Notes under the pieces: model-generated
What the model was told of the DNA's origin: nothing
Databases searched by the model: none
The model's input: the letters and a program-made list of their open reading frames with translations, nothing else
Assembly (NCBI RefSeq): GCF_014651615.1
Contig: NZ_BMXF01000001.1
Coordinates: 1,893,731 to 1,957,730, forward strand
DNA: 64,000 nt
Reading direction: 5' to 3'
From: Persicitalea jodogahamensis
GTDB lineage: Bacteria > Bacteroidota > Bacteroidia > Cytophagales > Spirosomataceae
Part shown: piece after piece, positions 25,555 to 34,897 of the stretch
Layout of the letters: each line of letters opens with the position of its first letter
Numbering within the stretch: position 1 is the first letter of the stretch
Translations under genes and position numbers: made by a program

Positions 25555-25683
25555 CATACCTTCAAACAAAACGGCTATCGCGAAGGGGACACTCCAAATA
25601 AGTACGACATTAAAAGTACCACGTATACTTGAAATAGTTCAAATAAATACAAAAAGTACGACAAAACTTTCGCATATTTGAGA

Positions 25684-25690
25684 GTTGGGT
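25684..25690 (+). mobile_element. Integron-type core site (GTTGGGT), left cassette boundary
   Basis: GTTGGGT fits the GTTRRRY core of integron recombination sites, where the crossover falls after the G. It is the exact reverse complement of ACCCAAC at 29723-29729, as expected for the two halves of one circular cassette. GC content drops just to its right. Confidence 0.6.
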
Positions 25691-25746
25691 GCAACCCTAA
25701 ACGACAGACAGTGCTTGACATAAACAGACAACAAAAGGAATAGAAA

Positions 25747-27246
25747 ATGACAGAAAAGAAAAAAAAGAAAATAAGTTGGAAGAAACAATCTCTTGAAATT
25801 TCAGAACTACATAAAAATGAGTTCTTGAAAGGACGATTAGAGAAAACTATACTAACAGAAAGAGTTGACGAAATACTACAACCGAGTAGTTTGGATTTAG
25901 TTCCAAGTTTTGATTTACCTCAAACTGAACTTTTAATTCCAGTTGTAGAGGATGTTGCAAATCCTAAAGAGGAGGCAATATATCTTTTGAAAGTTGCAGC
26001 AGAAGTTGAACATGCTTTAATGATTCAATATTTATATGCAGCTTATTCTATCAAAGGCAGTGGTGATTTAAAAAGCACACTTGTCAATATTGCCATTCAG
26101 GAAATGGGACATTTTTTAGCCGTTCAAAATTTGCTGTTAAGTATTGGAGGTATAGAAAATATTCATTTGGGTAAAGACGAATATAGACCTATCAGCGGCA
26201 ATAATAACCCACTTCCCTTTACACTTGAGCCTGTTTCAAAAGAATTATTGGCAAAATTTGTTGCAGTTGAAGCTCCGTTAGACATTCCAGAAGAATTTAA
26301 AGCAGAAGTTGACGAAATTCACCGAAGTGCAAAAGACAAAGCTGGCGTTGAACTTCATCCTGTTGGTGGACTTTATATGAAACTATTTTGGCTGTTTCAA
26401 AAAAATGACAGCAAAGATAATCGGATACCAATGTCCCCAACAGATAGCCTTAAAGCAAATTGGCACATAAGAGACGGTGATTTTCAATCTGTTGACGAGA
26501 TACAAAAATATGACGCTGTTTATGATTCGTGGAATACAAGTAGTGCTGTTGGAAACCATCAAATAACACTTTCCAAAGTTCACAACAGAGAAGATGCACT
26601 AAATCTGATTTATCTAATATCATCACAAGGTGAAGGAGCAAATTATGACGATGAAATTGATACTCATTTTGAATTATTCTTAAAAGAATATAGAAATTAC
26701 AACCATGAAAACGCCATAAATGCCCCTCTTAATCCTATTACAAGACCAAATAAAGAATATACTACCTCTGTAGAAATAAAAAATGAATATTCATTGTTAT
26801 GGTCTTCTTTATTTAATAACCTCTATTCCTCATTGATTTTGGACATATACTCCACTATGTTCTACAAGCAGTATGACACAAATAAAACCAAAGAATTTAT
26901 AGACCTTATATTAACATCTATGAGAAATATTTTTCCTTCAATTTCATTGATATTATTAAAATTGCCATTGAGCGAAGGTCAATTTTCCTACGATATTGAG
27001 CCAAGGTGTGCCGCCCCTTTCGAAATTAATACTAATTTAACATTTGATAATGACAAATCGAAGTTAGATATATTAAACACTTCAATTATTAGCGATATCC
27101 TTAGCATTGTAGAATCAATTAAAAATCATTTGGATTTTAAAAAACACATAGAGCAAGACGAATATGGAGATGCTGAAAGCTTGTTGGCACTGGCACAAAC
27201 TTATTACTTTAATAAAAACAACATAATAACAACAAAATTTGTATAA
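25747..27246 (+). CDS. Ferritin-like domain protein (iminophenylpyruvate dimer synthase-like)
   Basis: Protein of 499 residues. Residues ~65-260 form a ferritin-like domain of the type found in VioB/RebD-associated proteins: LLKVAAEVEHALMIQYLYAA with E86/E88/H89 and NIAIQEMGHFLAVQNLLLSI with E119/H122 supply two ExxH-type metal-ligand helices, and HPVGGLYMKLFWLF follows. Residues ~280-499 are mostly helical and unrecognised. The N-terminus is very lysine-rich (MTEKKKKKISWKKQ), with no signal peptide. It is AT-rich and followed after 1 bp by the LodA-like gene, so it presumably assists or supplements that oxidase. Confidence 0.75.
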   Translation: MTEKKKKKISWKKQSLEISELHKNEFLKGRLEKTILTERVDEILQPSSLDLVPSFDLPQTELLIPVVEDVANPKEEAIYLLKVAAEVEHALMIQYLYAAYSIKGSGDLKSTLVNIAIQEMGHFLAVQNLLLSIGGIENIHLGKDEYRPISGNNNPLPFTLEPVSKELLAKFVAVEAPLDIPEEFKAEVDEIHRSAKDKAGVELHPVGGLYMKLFWLFQKNDSKDNRIPMSPTDSLKANWHIRDGDFQSVDEIQKYDAVYDSWNTSSAVGNHQITLSKVHNREDALNLIYLISSQGEGANYDDEIDTHFELFLKEYRNYNHENAINAPLNPITRPNKEYTTSVEIKNEYSLLWSSLFNNLYSSLILDIYSTMFYKQYDTNKTKEFIDLILTSMRNIFPSISLILLKLPLSEGQFSYDIEPRCAAPFEINTNLTFDNDKSKLDILNTSIISDILSIVESIKNHLDFKKHIEQDEYGDAESLLALAQTYYFNKNNIITTKFV

Positions 27247-27247
27247 A

Positions 27248-28657
27248 ATGGAAAGATTTAAAATTTTCCCGTCAATCGGGATTGCAAGAGTAGGCGGAAG
27301 CCTTAATCAGTTTTACTTGTGCCCTGAATCAAATAATTCGTTAGGAGTTGAGTTTGACAATTCGGGCAACGAAAATGAGGTTAAAAACTTCAAAGATGCA
27401 TCGGGTCTAATCAAACGACAGGGTGCAAGGTTCAAAGTCTATGAATTGAATTCTGCAACAGGTGAATATAAGCCTGTTGATATGAATTTAGTTTCTATTA
27501 AATGGACAGTTCATTTAGTAAACAAAAAAGCGGGCGTTACAAGACAAGGACCGCCAGCCACTCCACCTAATATTCCATTACCGTTAAGACCAAACTCACA
27601 AGAGTTAATCATTGATTCAGGAGAAAAGCAAATCTCTGGAGTAAATCAAAACGGTGTTGCGTTGAAAGGTAAATACAAAACAAATACTGTTGATTTAGGA
27701 GAGTTAAGGACTGATAATAATGGCAACTTGATAGTATTGGGCGGGGCTGGCATTTCAAAATCACCGACTAACCAACCTATTGCAAACTTTTATTATAGTA
27801 ACGATTGGTATGACGATACCTCTGACGGTTTTATTAAGGCAAGCGTAAAATTAGAAGACGGAAGGGAAGTTCAAGCATTAGAAGCGTGGGTGATTGTTGC
27901 TCCTCCCGATTATGCTCCTAATGTAAAAGGAGTAGTTACTCTTTATGACATTATGGAACAAGTCGCCATTTCGAATGGACAATTACAACAAGTTCAAGTT
28001 CCATCATTTACCAATCATGTATTACCAATAATTGAAAGATTTAAAAACATAAAATGGGTAAGTGGGGTTTTGGATGCTTTCCCCATTACTGAAAGTAAGT
28101 CTGTATTGGCAGATACAGCAACAACTAACCTACCAACGAGAAGAGGGGTACGTAACAAAATTCTGAGAATTGAAACAGCGTTAGACAGTTTTGAGTTGAC
28201 GCAGTATCAAAAAGATATTTTAGAGAAATGGGTAAATGGAAATTTTACAAACGACCTTTCAAATCCGATACCTTCTCTTAAATCTGCTGACCAATTAAAC
28301 AAAGACGTATTGGACACCACGGTAGGACAAGGTTTTTACCCAGGCATTGAAGGTGGGATTATCGTGAAAAATCCCAATCTCTATATTGAACCTTTCCGTT
28401 TTGATTCTACAAAAGTTGTAGCAGGAGACATTTCAGGCTTGATGGCTTTGCCTTGGCAAGCAGACTTTTTGAAATGTAGAGTTAACTGGTGGCCTACGCA
28501 AAGACCTGATAGAGTTAAGTTAAGTAACGGAACAGACGCAGATTGGCAAAGAGGTATTCCAAATGGTGGACACCAACTTTTGATAAATAACTTCAATAAA
28601 TTAGGTTTTATAAAACCTAAGAATGGTGAGCAGATTGAAGATGAAAGAACCTTGTAG
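27248..28657 (+). CDS. LodA/GoxA-family cysteine-tryptophylquinone oxidase
   Basis: Protein of 469 residues. The opening MERFKIFPSIGIARVGGS and the block ALPWQADFLKCRVNWWPTQR with preceding VVAGDISGL are LodA-family signatures. In the family a Cys and a Trp are cross-linked into cysteine tryptophylquinone; C410 (in DFLKC) and W433 (in DADWQRG) are the candidates here. Known members oxidise lysine (LodA) or glycine (GoxA), releasing ammonia and hydrogen peroxide. This protein is shorter than LodA, which is over 700 residues. ATG 27248 is 1 bp after the previous stop; the next gene overlaps its end by 35 bp. The substrate is not predictable. Confidence 0.85.
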   Translation: MERFKIFPSIGIARVGGSLNQFYLCPESNNSLGVEFDNSGNENEVKNFKDASGLIKRQGARFKVYELNSATGEYKPVDMNLVSIKWTVHLVNKKAGVTRQGPPATPPNIPLPLRPNSQELIIDSGEKQISGVNQNGVALKGKYKTNTVDLGELRTDNNGNLIVLGGAGISKSPTNQPIANFYYSNDWYDDTSDGFIKASVKLEDGREVQALEAWVIVAPPDYAPNVKGVVTLYDIMEQVAISNGQLQQVQVPSFTNHVLPIIERFKNIKWVSGVLDAFPITESKSVLADTATTNLPTRRGVRNKILRIETALDSFELTQYQKDILEKWVNGNFTNDLSNPIPSLKSADQLNKDVLDTTVGQGFYPGIEGGIIVKNPNLYIEPFRFDSTKVVAGDISGLMALPWQADFLKCRVNWWPTQRPDRVKLSNGTDADWQRGIPNGGHQLLINNFNKLGFIKPKNGEQIEDERTL

Positions 28658-29744
28658 TGATGTTTTCGACATTCTCATTATAGGCGGAGGAATAATTGGT
28701 TCTTCCGCCTCTATTTTGTTGCAGAAAAATGGTTATAAGATTGGAGTAATTGAAAAAACAAATCTTAATCAATTTAAGCAAGGAGAATCATTGTCGCCTG
28801 AATGTAGAAGATATTTCAATCTTTTAAACTTTCGGTTAGATGAAACATTATCATCTGATTATTATGGAAATAGTTCCATTTGGGGTAGTAATGAGGTTTC
28901 GGAAAGCAGTTTTATTTTTAATCCGTTTGGGAATGGGTTTTCTATTGATAGGACAGCATTAGAAAATAAATTACTTGAACATTCTCAATTATCAGGAAAT
29001 AGTATCTACAGAGAAACAAAAGTTTTAGGTATCGATTATTTGAGACAGAATTGGGAAGTGAAAATAAAACAAGACAATTCTGTCTCACTTCTTAAATCCC
29101 GATTCTTAATTTTCGCAACAGGTAGAAATTCTTCTTTAAATCCAATTGGTTCAAAAAAGAAATACTTTGACAAGTTAGTTGCACTTACCGCAATTGGAAA
29201 CCATCTAAATGACAATCAAAACTACCTTGTAATTGAAGCACTTCCTGACGGTTGGTTTTATACAAATTCACTACCTAATAAAAACAGGATATACACAATA
29301 TTTTCCGATGGTGATTTGTTACCTAAATCAAAAATCAAATATTTTACCGAGCAACTTAAATCTACACGTTGGTATAATGAAAAAGGTAATACCAATTTCG
29401 ACAGTGACAAGGTGAAACTGAACATTTTTGATGCAAGAACTTCGTTTTCAGAAAATCAATCAGGACATTGTTGGATTGAATTAGGTGATTCGGCATACAC
29501 TATTGACCCGCTGAGTGGACAAGGGATTTTAAAGAACTTTGAAATGCTTCAATTTTGTATTGAACACATCAATTTATTTTTCAATTCAGGGACAGACTTC
29601 AGCGAAGCTTATACAACATTCAACCTTTACAACTTTACAAAGTATTTGAATCAAAGAAACGAAGTTTACGATGACGAAAATAGATGGGCGAATAATGAAT
29701 TTTGGAACAGAAGAAGGGCAGCACCCAACAGCGGTTTGGCGTAA
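28623..29744 (+). CDS. LodB-like FAD-dependent oxidoreductase
   Basis: Flavoprotein of 373 residues with an N-terminal Rossmann motif (FDILIIGGGIIGSSASILLQ), a middle substrate domain, and WIELGDSAYTIDPLSGQGIL, the second FAD-contact region of the tryptophan-halogenase/PHBH-like group. LodB proteins of this group are required to form the tryptophylquinone in their LodA partner. It overlaps the LodA-like gene by 35 bp. A second ATG at 28641 is possible. The last codons (PNSGLA) and stop lie inside the attC-like site, a common arrangement for cassette genes. Confidence 0.82.
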   Translation: MVSRLKMKEPCSDVFDILIIGGGIIGSSASILLQKNGYKIGVIEKTNLNQFKQGESLSPECRRYFNLLNFRLDETLSSDYYGNSSIWGSNEVSESSFIFNPFGNGFSIDRTALENKLLEHSQLSGNSIYRETKVLGIDYLRQNWEVKIKQDNSVSLLKSRFLIFATGRNSSLNPIGSKKKYFDKLVALTAIGNHLNDNQNYLVIEALPDGWFYTNSLPNKNRIYTIFSDGDLLPKSKIKYFTEQLKSTRWYNEKGNTNFDSDKVKLNIFDARTSFSENQSGHCWIELGDSAYTIDPLSGQGILKNFEMLQFCIEHINLFFNSGTDFSEAYTTFNLYNFTKYLNQRNEVYDDENRWANNEFWNRRRAAPNSGLA

Positions 29745-29817
29745 TGGCGGGTGTAGTGCTTCGATTGAACTCTTGTGCTAAAAATCCACCACTACGCCAA
29801 CCCGCAAACCGTTTGCG
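29723..29817 (+). repeat. attC-like site (95 bp)
   Basis: Imperfect palindrome starting with ACCCAAC (29723-29729, RYYYAAC class). The arms are CGGTTTG with CAAACCG and GGCGGGTGTAGTG with CACTACGCCAACCC, separated by an ATTGAACTCTTGTGC-containing loop. The right end is GTTTGCG (29811-29817); only its G would belong to the cassette, the rest being host sequence. The unpaired extra bases in one arm are typical of folded attC sites. Confidence 0.65.
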
Positions 29818-29869
29818 GCCACGCTATGACGAATCTAGTCTACCGTCCAAGAAATAAAAACCCCCTTCC

Positions 29870-30748
29870 CTACACCTCACCTTTCACCTGTGGAATGGCC
29901 CGGTTGCCCCACCAGATAATTCCGATCGATGTCACGAACATGATCAGGCTATAAATTGCTGCCGGGATGGACATGGTCGCATTGTTCAGCAGCGTAGTTG
30001 CAATGGCAATTCCCAAAGTGCCGTTTTGGATGCCTGACTCGATGGCAATCGTCAAACTTTGTTTGAGGCTATGGTTGGTCAGGCGCGAAGTACCGTAGCC
30101 AACAGCCATCGTGAGCAAATTGAGGAGCAAAGCCGCAGGACCAATCAGTTGGAAAAAGCCGACAAGGTTATCTTTTTCCTTGAACAAAGCCCCCGCAATG
30201 ATGATGAAAAGGAAAACCGCCGAAAGGATTTTTACCGGACGGTCGAGTTTTTGGGCCAGCGAAGGTTTGCGTTTCCGAACCGCCATGCCAATCGCTACCG
30301 GAATGAGCGTAATAACCAGTACCGAAATGATCGTCTTGAAAACCGGCAAAGGCTGCTGCTCCCCGCCGGGAATAAACTGGACGATGGCGTAGTTGACCAG
30401 AAAGGGAATCGTGAGCACGGTAATCAGGCTGGACACGACCGTCAGGGAAATGGACAAGGCGGTATCACCCCGGGAAAGATGAGAAATCAAATTAGAGGTA
30501 GGACCACCCGGACAGGCTGACAGAATGATGAGGCCTACCGCCAACTCCGCCTTGATTCCCTGCAGGGCCACCACCGCAAACGCAGCCAACGGCAACAGCA
30601 CAATCTGATTGATTATCCCGACGGTAATCGCCTTGGGATACAACAGGATGCGCTTAAAGTCTTCGACCATCAGCGACAAGCCCATGCCGAGCATGATTAT
30701 CGCCAGCGCAAGAGGGAGGAATACTTCGGTCAGAATGTTGGATTGCAT
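29870..30748 (-). CDS. Bile acid:sodium symporter (BASS) family transporter
   Basis: Inner-membrane secondary transporter of 292 residues with about 9-10 helices. Family motifs are IILSACPGGPTSNLISHLSR with GDTALSISLTVVSSL (first crossover region) and AIESGIQNGTLGIAIATTLL (second). BASS proteins carry organic acids, bile acids or related anions with sodium. It ends the minus-strand locus that starts with the ECF sigma gene and is 44 bp after the phosphatase gene. Confidence 0.9.
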   Translation of the reverse strand: MQSNILTEVFLPLALAIIMLGMGLSLMVEDFKRILLYPKAITVGIINQIVLLPLAAFAVVALQGIKAELAVGLIILSACPGGPTSNLISHLSRGDTALSISLTVVSSLITVLTIPFLVNYAIVQFIPGGEQQPLPVFKTIISVLVITLIPVAIGMAVRKRKPSLAQKLDRPVKILSAVFLFIIIAGALFKEKDNLVGFFQLIGPAALLLNLLTMAVGYGTSRLTNHSLKQSLTIAIESGIQNGTLGIAIATTLLNNATMSIPAAIYSLIMFVTSIGIIWWGNRAIPQVKGEV

Positions 30749-30792
30749 GATTGAGGGGTTAGGTCTTCATAGAGTGATGCGCAATCGCCGGG

Positions 30793-32175
30793 TTAATCCG
30801 CCCGTTCCGCCTTTGCTGGGATTTTGTTTGTCAGCTTATTGATGCTATCCTTGCCTTTTTCCAATAAGAATGAATCATACAACTCACCTGTGGCGGTAAA
30901 GGCCTGGTAGATCAGCTGCTTGCCTTCCAGTGAAATGAGTTGAAAGAGCTGGGTGTTGCTCGCACGGCGATCCATCCAGGGGTCATCAGAGACATCGTAC
31001 ATTTTCGGCCCGGACACCGATACGACATACACCGTAGCCGAAGAACTTTTGCGGCTGCTGGCAGAAATCGGGGCGTTAGCCACGCTACCCCGTCCGTAGG
31101 CATGGTCGTGGCCCTGCAGTACCAGATCCACGCGGTGCTTGTCGATAATGGGCTTGAATTGATCGCGGAGTTTGGCGTTGTCGCGGTTGGGCTTGGTGGA
31201 ATAAAACGGGTAATGCAGTGTCACGACGGTCCAGGGGCGCGGGTCGTTGGTCAGGATGGAATCCAGCCAGGCGGCTTGCTGAGCAGCAAATCGGGGCGAC
31301 TCGTCGATCTGTTCGGCGTCCAGTGATATTACTTTCAAATCCTGGTAATTGATCTGGTAACAGGTTTCATCCAGCCCTGCCGGTCCGTTGGCCGGGAGGT
31401 TAAACTGCTTTTTCCATTGCGGAGCCAGGATTACGCCCTTGGCATACTCGTGGTTGCCGGGTGTCATCAGGCTGGGAACCGTTGAATGAATGAATGAGCC
31501 GGCATAAAACCACTCGCCCCACTCGATATCTTCGCTGGAACGATTGATGAGATCTCCCGCGTGGAGCATGAAGTCCACCTGCGGCATTTTCTTGTACGCT
31601 TCCCGCACTACCCGTGACCAGAGTGACTTCACATCGTTCTGCGCATCGCCAAAGTACAGGAACGATAGCGCCTTGCCTTTCGCGGGCATCCTGAACTGGT
31701 GCCACTCGCTCCAATGATCCCCGAAGCCTACGCGGTACACGTACGACTGCGCTGGCTCCAGTCCCGCCAGCCTTGCAGCGTGGTAGTTGGCCTCGATCGT
31801 CACCTCACCGTTTTGGATGGAGAGGAATTCGGTAGTTGCCAGGATTTTCTGAACACTTTTCAAAAATTCCGGTCCGTCGGTAGCCACAGCCCACTGCACC
31901 TCGCCCTGCGATTGGGTAGGGTCGGTACGCCAGTTGACCGCTACGGAAGTTTCCGGCGTTTCGGTCACGTTCATGATCACCCGGTCGGGCGTGGCGGTGG
32001 GGAACAGGAGCCGCTGGTCGATTTTGGCATCGAGGGCCAGTCGTTCCGCCAACGCCGCCGCACGGGGCGACGGCGACTGAGCGAAGGTGCGCGTAGTATG
32101 GAAAAGCGTTAAAAAGAGGAGGGTAAGGGCACGGTAAGACAAGTTGGGTAGTCGTTTAGCTGTGAAGTTGTTCAT
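30793..32175 (-). CDS. Secreted purple acid phosphatase-like metallophosphoesterase
   Basis: Protein of 460 residues with a signal peptide ending in TRTFAQ. Residues ~60-165 form the FN3-like N-terminal domain of purple acid phosphatases (VAVNWRTDPTQSQGEVQWAV; PAQSYVYRVGFGDHWSEWH). The catalytic domain has the metal ligands in order: FLYFGDAQND, MLHAGDLINR, TPGNHEYAKG, TLHYPFY and VLQGHDHAYGRG. It should hydrolyse phosphate esters in the periplasm or outside the cell. It follows the PqaA-like gene by 41 bp. Confidence 0.9.
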   Translation of the reverse strand: MNNFTAKRLPNLSYRALTLLFLTLFHTTRTFAQSPSPRAAALAERLALDAKIDQRLLFPTATPDRVIMNVTETPETSVAVNWRTDPTQSQGEVQWAVATDGPEFLKSVQKILATTEFLSIQNGEVTIEANYHAARLAGLEPAQSYVYRVGFGDHWSEWHQFRMPAKGKALSFLYFGDAQNDVKSLWSRVVREAYKKMPQVDFMLHAGDLINRSSEDIEWGEWFYAGSFIHSTVPSLMTPGNHEYAKGVILAPQWKKQFNLPANGPAGLDETCYQINYQDLKVISLDAEQIDESPRFAAQQAAWLDSILTNDPRPWTVVTLHYPFYSTKPNRDNAKLRDQFKPIIDKHRVDLVLQGHDHAYGRGSVANAPISASSRKSSSATVYVVSVSGPKMYDVSDDPWMDRRASNTQLFQLISLEGKQLIYQAFTATGELYDSFLLEKGKDSINKLTNKIPAKAERAD

Positions 32176-32216
32176 ATTTTTAAGGCAGAAGCTTTACGCC
32201 GGTATCACTTTATTTT

Positions 32217-33554
32217 TCACAAAACCCCTGAGGTGTCGGTCACAAAAACACGAGTACTTACCGTATAGCTGCCTCCATTGGGTGACTGGTACTTTAAGTC
32301 CATGTAAAAAGCCTTGAAGCCGCTTTTAGGGAGGGGCACGGTAGCCGAAACACTCTCCTTATGATTGACCCCCAGACTCCGGCTGGTGAAGGTTTCATTT
32401 CTGAAATCGCGATCCTCCGAGTCTGCTGACCAGACAATGGCATCCAGCAATTGGTCGGGTGAGGCTTTGACTTCGAGGGCGATGTTGCCATTCTTTTTGG
32501 AAAACTCCCAGCTGCACTCGGGGTAGGGTTTGTTTTGCAGAGTCGTGCCAAAAAAAGCGCTCAGGCTTTCAAGTGCCTGCTTTCCGCCGGCCAGGTCGTG
32601 GCCTGCATTGGGCGTATAATTGATTAAATTCTTGCCGGGAATGCTGTCGTAGTAGTTTTTGACGGCATCCACGGGCCAGTAGGGGTCATTGGTTCCGATA
32701 AAAATCATTTTCGGCATCGTGAGCGCCCGGCGGTAGGAGTAGGGGTCAATCATAGAATTGAGCGCCCGGCCGCTCTCGCTTTCCATGCTTTGGGGAATGC
32801 CCAGATCGACATAATCCTGAATCTCGACGCTATAATCACCCCAGGCCGTCAGGTGGTACTTTATATTGACGGGCATATTGAGCATGTCGATCACCATGGG
32901 GCCAATGGCCGCCACGCGCATATCCTGCGACCCGGCGAGCCAGGTCGTCCAGCCACGTTTGGAGGCACCGGAAACCACAAACCGGAAAACGGGCTTTTTT
33001 ATCGTGTTTTTGGCAAAATCCTGAACGGCGTCCATGGCGCGCACCGCGCTCTTGACCATCGGAAACAGCAACGGCCAGGAGTAGTCGCCGTCTTCCTGAA
33101 ACTGGTGGAGGGTATAGGAAATAATCTCATCTTCTTTCCGACCATCGAAAAGGGGTTGATTGGGCGTCTGCCACAGAACTGCCGTGATCGCGTTGTTCTG
33201 CATGGCGATCTTGCCGATGCTGATTATCGTCCCGTCATCGTTTTTCTTCCAGTTAGGCACCTCATTATTATTTGACCCACCGGTGACGAACAGCAGTGCG
33301 CCGTCGTGCGTGACCTTTTCCGGTACCAGCACCGTCAACTGGTGCCGCCAGGTGTACTCATGCCACTTTTGCGAGGTCAGATACAGGTTGTAGCCCTTCA
33401 CGGAGGCGATCTGGAACGAATCCCGCACCGACCAGGCGTAGGAGTTGTCGCCATTCTTGAGATAGGCAGCCAGGGCGGTGGATGGGGTGATGTCCTCCTG
33501 TGCCAGGCAGGGAAGACAGAAAATGAACAGGAGTGCGGTGGTAATTCTTTTCAT
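32217..33554 (-). CDS. PhoPQ-activated pathogenicity-related (PqaA-type) alpha/beta hydrolase
   Basis: Secreted protein of 445 residues (signal MKRITTALLFIFCLPCLAQ) of the PhoPQ-related/AprA family. Parts seen are SYAWSVRDSF, TWRHQLTVLVPEKV, VSGASKRGWTTWLAGSQD (nucleophile Ser in GASKRG), IGTNDPYWPVDAVKNYYD (acid) and NYTPNAGHDLAGG (His). Family members are esterase- or peptidase-like; no defined substrate is known. Cotranscribed with its neighbours (47 and 41 bp gaps). Confidence 0.88.
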   Translation of the reverse strand: MKRITTALLFIFCLPCLAQEDITPSTALAAYLKNGDNSYAWSVRDSFQIASVKGYNLYLTSQKWHEYTWRHQLTVLVPEKVTHDGALLFVTGGSNNNEVPNWKKNDDGTIISIGKIAMQNNAITAVLWQTPNQPLFDGRKEDEIISYTLHQFQEDGDYSWPLLFPMVKSAVRAMDAVQDFAKNTIKKPVFRFVVSGASKRGWTTWLAGSQDMRVAAIGPMVIDMLNMPVNIKYHLTAWGDYSVEIQDYVDLGIPQSMESESGRALNSMIDPYSYRRALTMPKMIFIGTNDPYWPVDAVKNYYDSIPGKNLINYTPNAGHDLAGGKQALESLSAFFGTTLQNKPYPECSWEFSKKNGNIALEVKASPDQLLDAIVWSADSEDRDFRNETFTSRSLGVNHKESVSATVPLPKSGFKAFYMDLKYQSPNGGSYTVSTRVFVTDTSGVL

Positions 33555-33601
33555 AATAATACATTTTTTCTAATACTGAATAAAAGCCAATGGCCCGACA
33601 G

Positions 33602-34858
33602 CTATTCCGGTTTCGGGCTGCTGTCCACCAATTCCAGGGCCTTGTCGATATAAATCTCTCCCGTCATTTCGCCCAGGCTGGTTCGGCTCACGTATTCGTA
33701 TCTTTCGAAACTATTGAAATCCACTTTGGTGAGCATATAGCCGAAGGCGTCATTGGTCAGCCCGAACAGAAAAGCATGTTTGGTCGGCATTTTACGCTTT
33801 AAGTAGTAGCCAATGTTAGGGAGTGCTTCGCCCGGGATGGTCAGAATCTGCGCCGGGCCAATGTTGACGAGGTTTAGCTGGGTACTGACCGTATCGGGCT
33901 TGTCAAAACGGTAATCAAGTGAAGACTTTTTCAGGATGAACTTCATCATATCCGACTCAATGGGGAATTCGATGCGGCGGGAAGTACAATACAAATCCGG
34001 ATTCTGCAGCCTGGGGGCAGAACTTACGATGCGCAGGGCTTCGTCGGCCAGCAGCTCACCGATGCGGTGGCACTCCTCCCAGGTGTTGGCTTCCTTTCCG
34101 TTTTCGAGGCGCACGTCCGCGGTGACCATCCCGCCCTGGGCGCCATTGATAAACATAGCTACGCCGCCTGCTTTGGCCTCGATGCGGTCGTAAAGCGGGC
34201 CACACAAGTCAGGGCTAAGGATCCCCTGATTCGAACCAAGTACTTCGGGATGCACGGCGTAGTTCACCAGGGTGGCAATGGTATTGCCGCTGCGGGTACT
34301 TGTCGCCTGAATCACCCCGCATCGCGGATCGTAGAGCCGGGGCGCGTAATAATTATAGGCGATTTTTCCCTTGGCCTCGCCCGTCGTCACTTTCAGGGTA
34401 GCGGGTTCCAGCTTCTCAACGGCTTCATTAATAGCCGATGCGATCTGCTGCACGCACCAGTCGAGGTACTTCAAATCGGCGATGGACTCGCCTTTTTCAT
34501 TCGGAAAACCGTAGGCATCGGGGGCAGAGTGCGTGTGCGTGGCCGCGATCAGAATATTTTCGGGCTTGATTCCCTTCACCAGAGTCCGCGACTTATCGCC
34601 CAGGACCGAAGGCCAGCCGAGATTGTCGACGCTCACAAAGGCGACACGCGTATCACCTTTTTCCAACACCATCGCCCGCACAAAAAGGTCGCCTTTTCTC
34701 TCGACCGTTTTCTTGGGTGTGCCAATGCCGCCCGATACCGGTAGCAGCGGGTCGGGTGTGATGATGCGCTTGGCCGCACCCGCGCGTAACGCTTGCGCAC
34801 GGGCGGGCTGAAAACCGAACAGGACCAGGGCAAGAAGCAGAAATATTTTTTTGGACAT
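33602..34858 (-). CDS. Neutral/alkaline ceramidase-like secreted protein
   Basis: Protein of 418 residues with signal peptide KIFLLLALVLFGFQPARAQ. It matches the N-terminal domain of neutral/alkaline ceramidase: LRAGAAKRIITPDPLLPVSG, FVRAMVLEKGDTRVAFVSVD, ENILIAATHTHSAPDAYG (zinc ligands in THTHS), VNYAVHPEVLGSNQ and MFINGAQGGM at the position of the catalytic loop. Ceramidase proper has NxxGDVSPN there, so amidase activity on ceramide is uncertain. The C-terminal Ig-like domain of full ceramidases is absent. Confidence 0.83.
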   Translation of the reverse strand: MSKKIFLLLALVLFGFQPARAQALRAGAAKRIITPDPLLPVSGGIGTPKKTVERKGDLFVRAMVLEKGDTRVAFVSVDNLGWPSVLGDKSRTLVKGIKPENILIAATHTHSAPDAYGFPNEKGESIADLKYLDWCVQQIASAINEAVEKLEPATLKVTTGEAKGKIAYNYYAPRLYDPRCGVIQATSTRSGNTIATLVNYAVHPEVLGSNQGILSPDLCGPLYDRIEAKAGGVAMFINGAQGGMVTADVRLENGKEANTWEECHRIGELLADEALRIVSSAPRLQNPDLYCTSRRIEFPIESDMMKFILKKSSLDYRFDKPDTVSTQLNLVNIGPAQILTIPGEALPNIGYYLKRKMPTKHAFLFGLTNDAFGYMLTKVDFNSFERYEYVSRTSLGEMTGEIYIDKALELVDSSPKPE

Positions 34859-34897
34859 GGATGGATCTGGCCGCCGTAGCGGGGATATTGTACAAAA

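Larger units (their letters stand above)
25685..29811 (+). mobile_element. Putative 4.1-kb integron gene cassette carrying three genes
   Basis: The segment begins with TTGGGT after G25684 and ends at G29811 of the attC-like site. It holds three same-strand, nearly abutting genes and is AT-rich relative to both sides. It contains none of the AAAGTACC octamers that are scattered through the rest of the window (the nearest is at 25613, just outside). A recombinase fragment lies immediately upstream. Cassettes usually carry one short gene, so a three-gene cassette is unusual. Confidence 0.6.
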
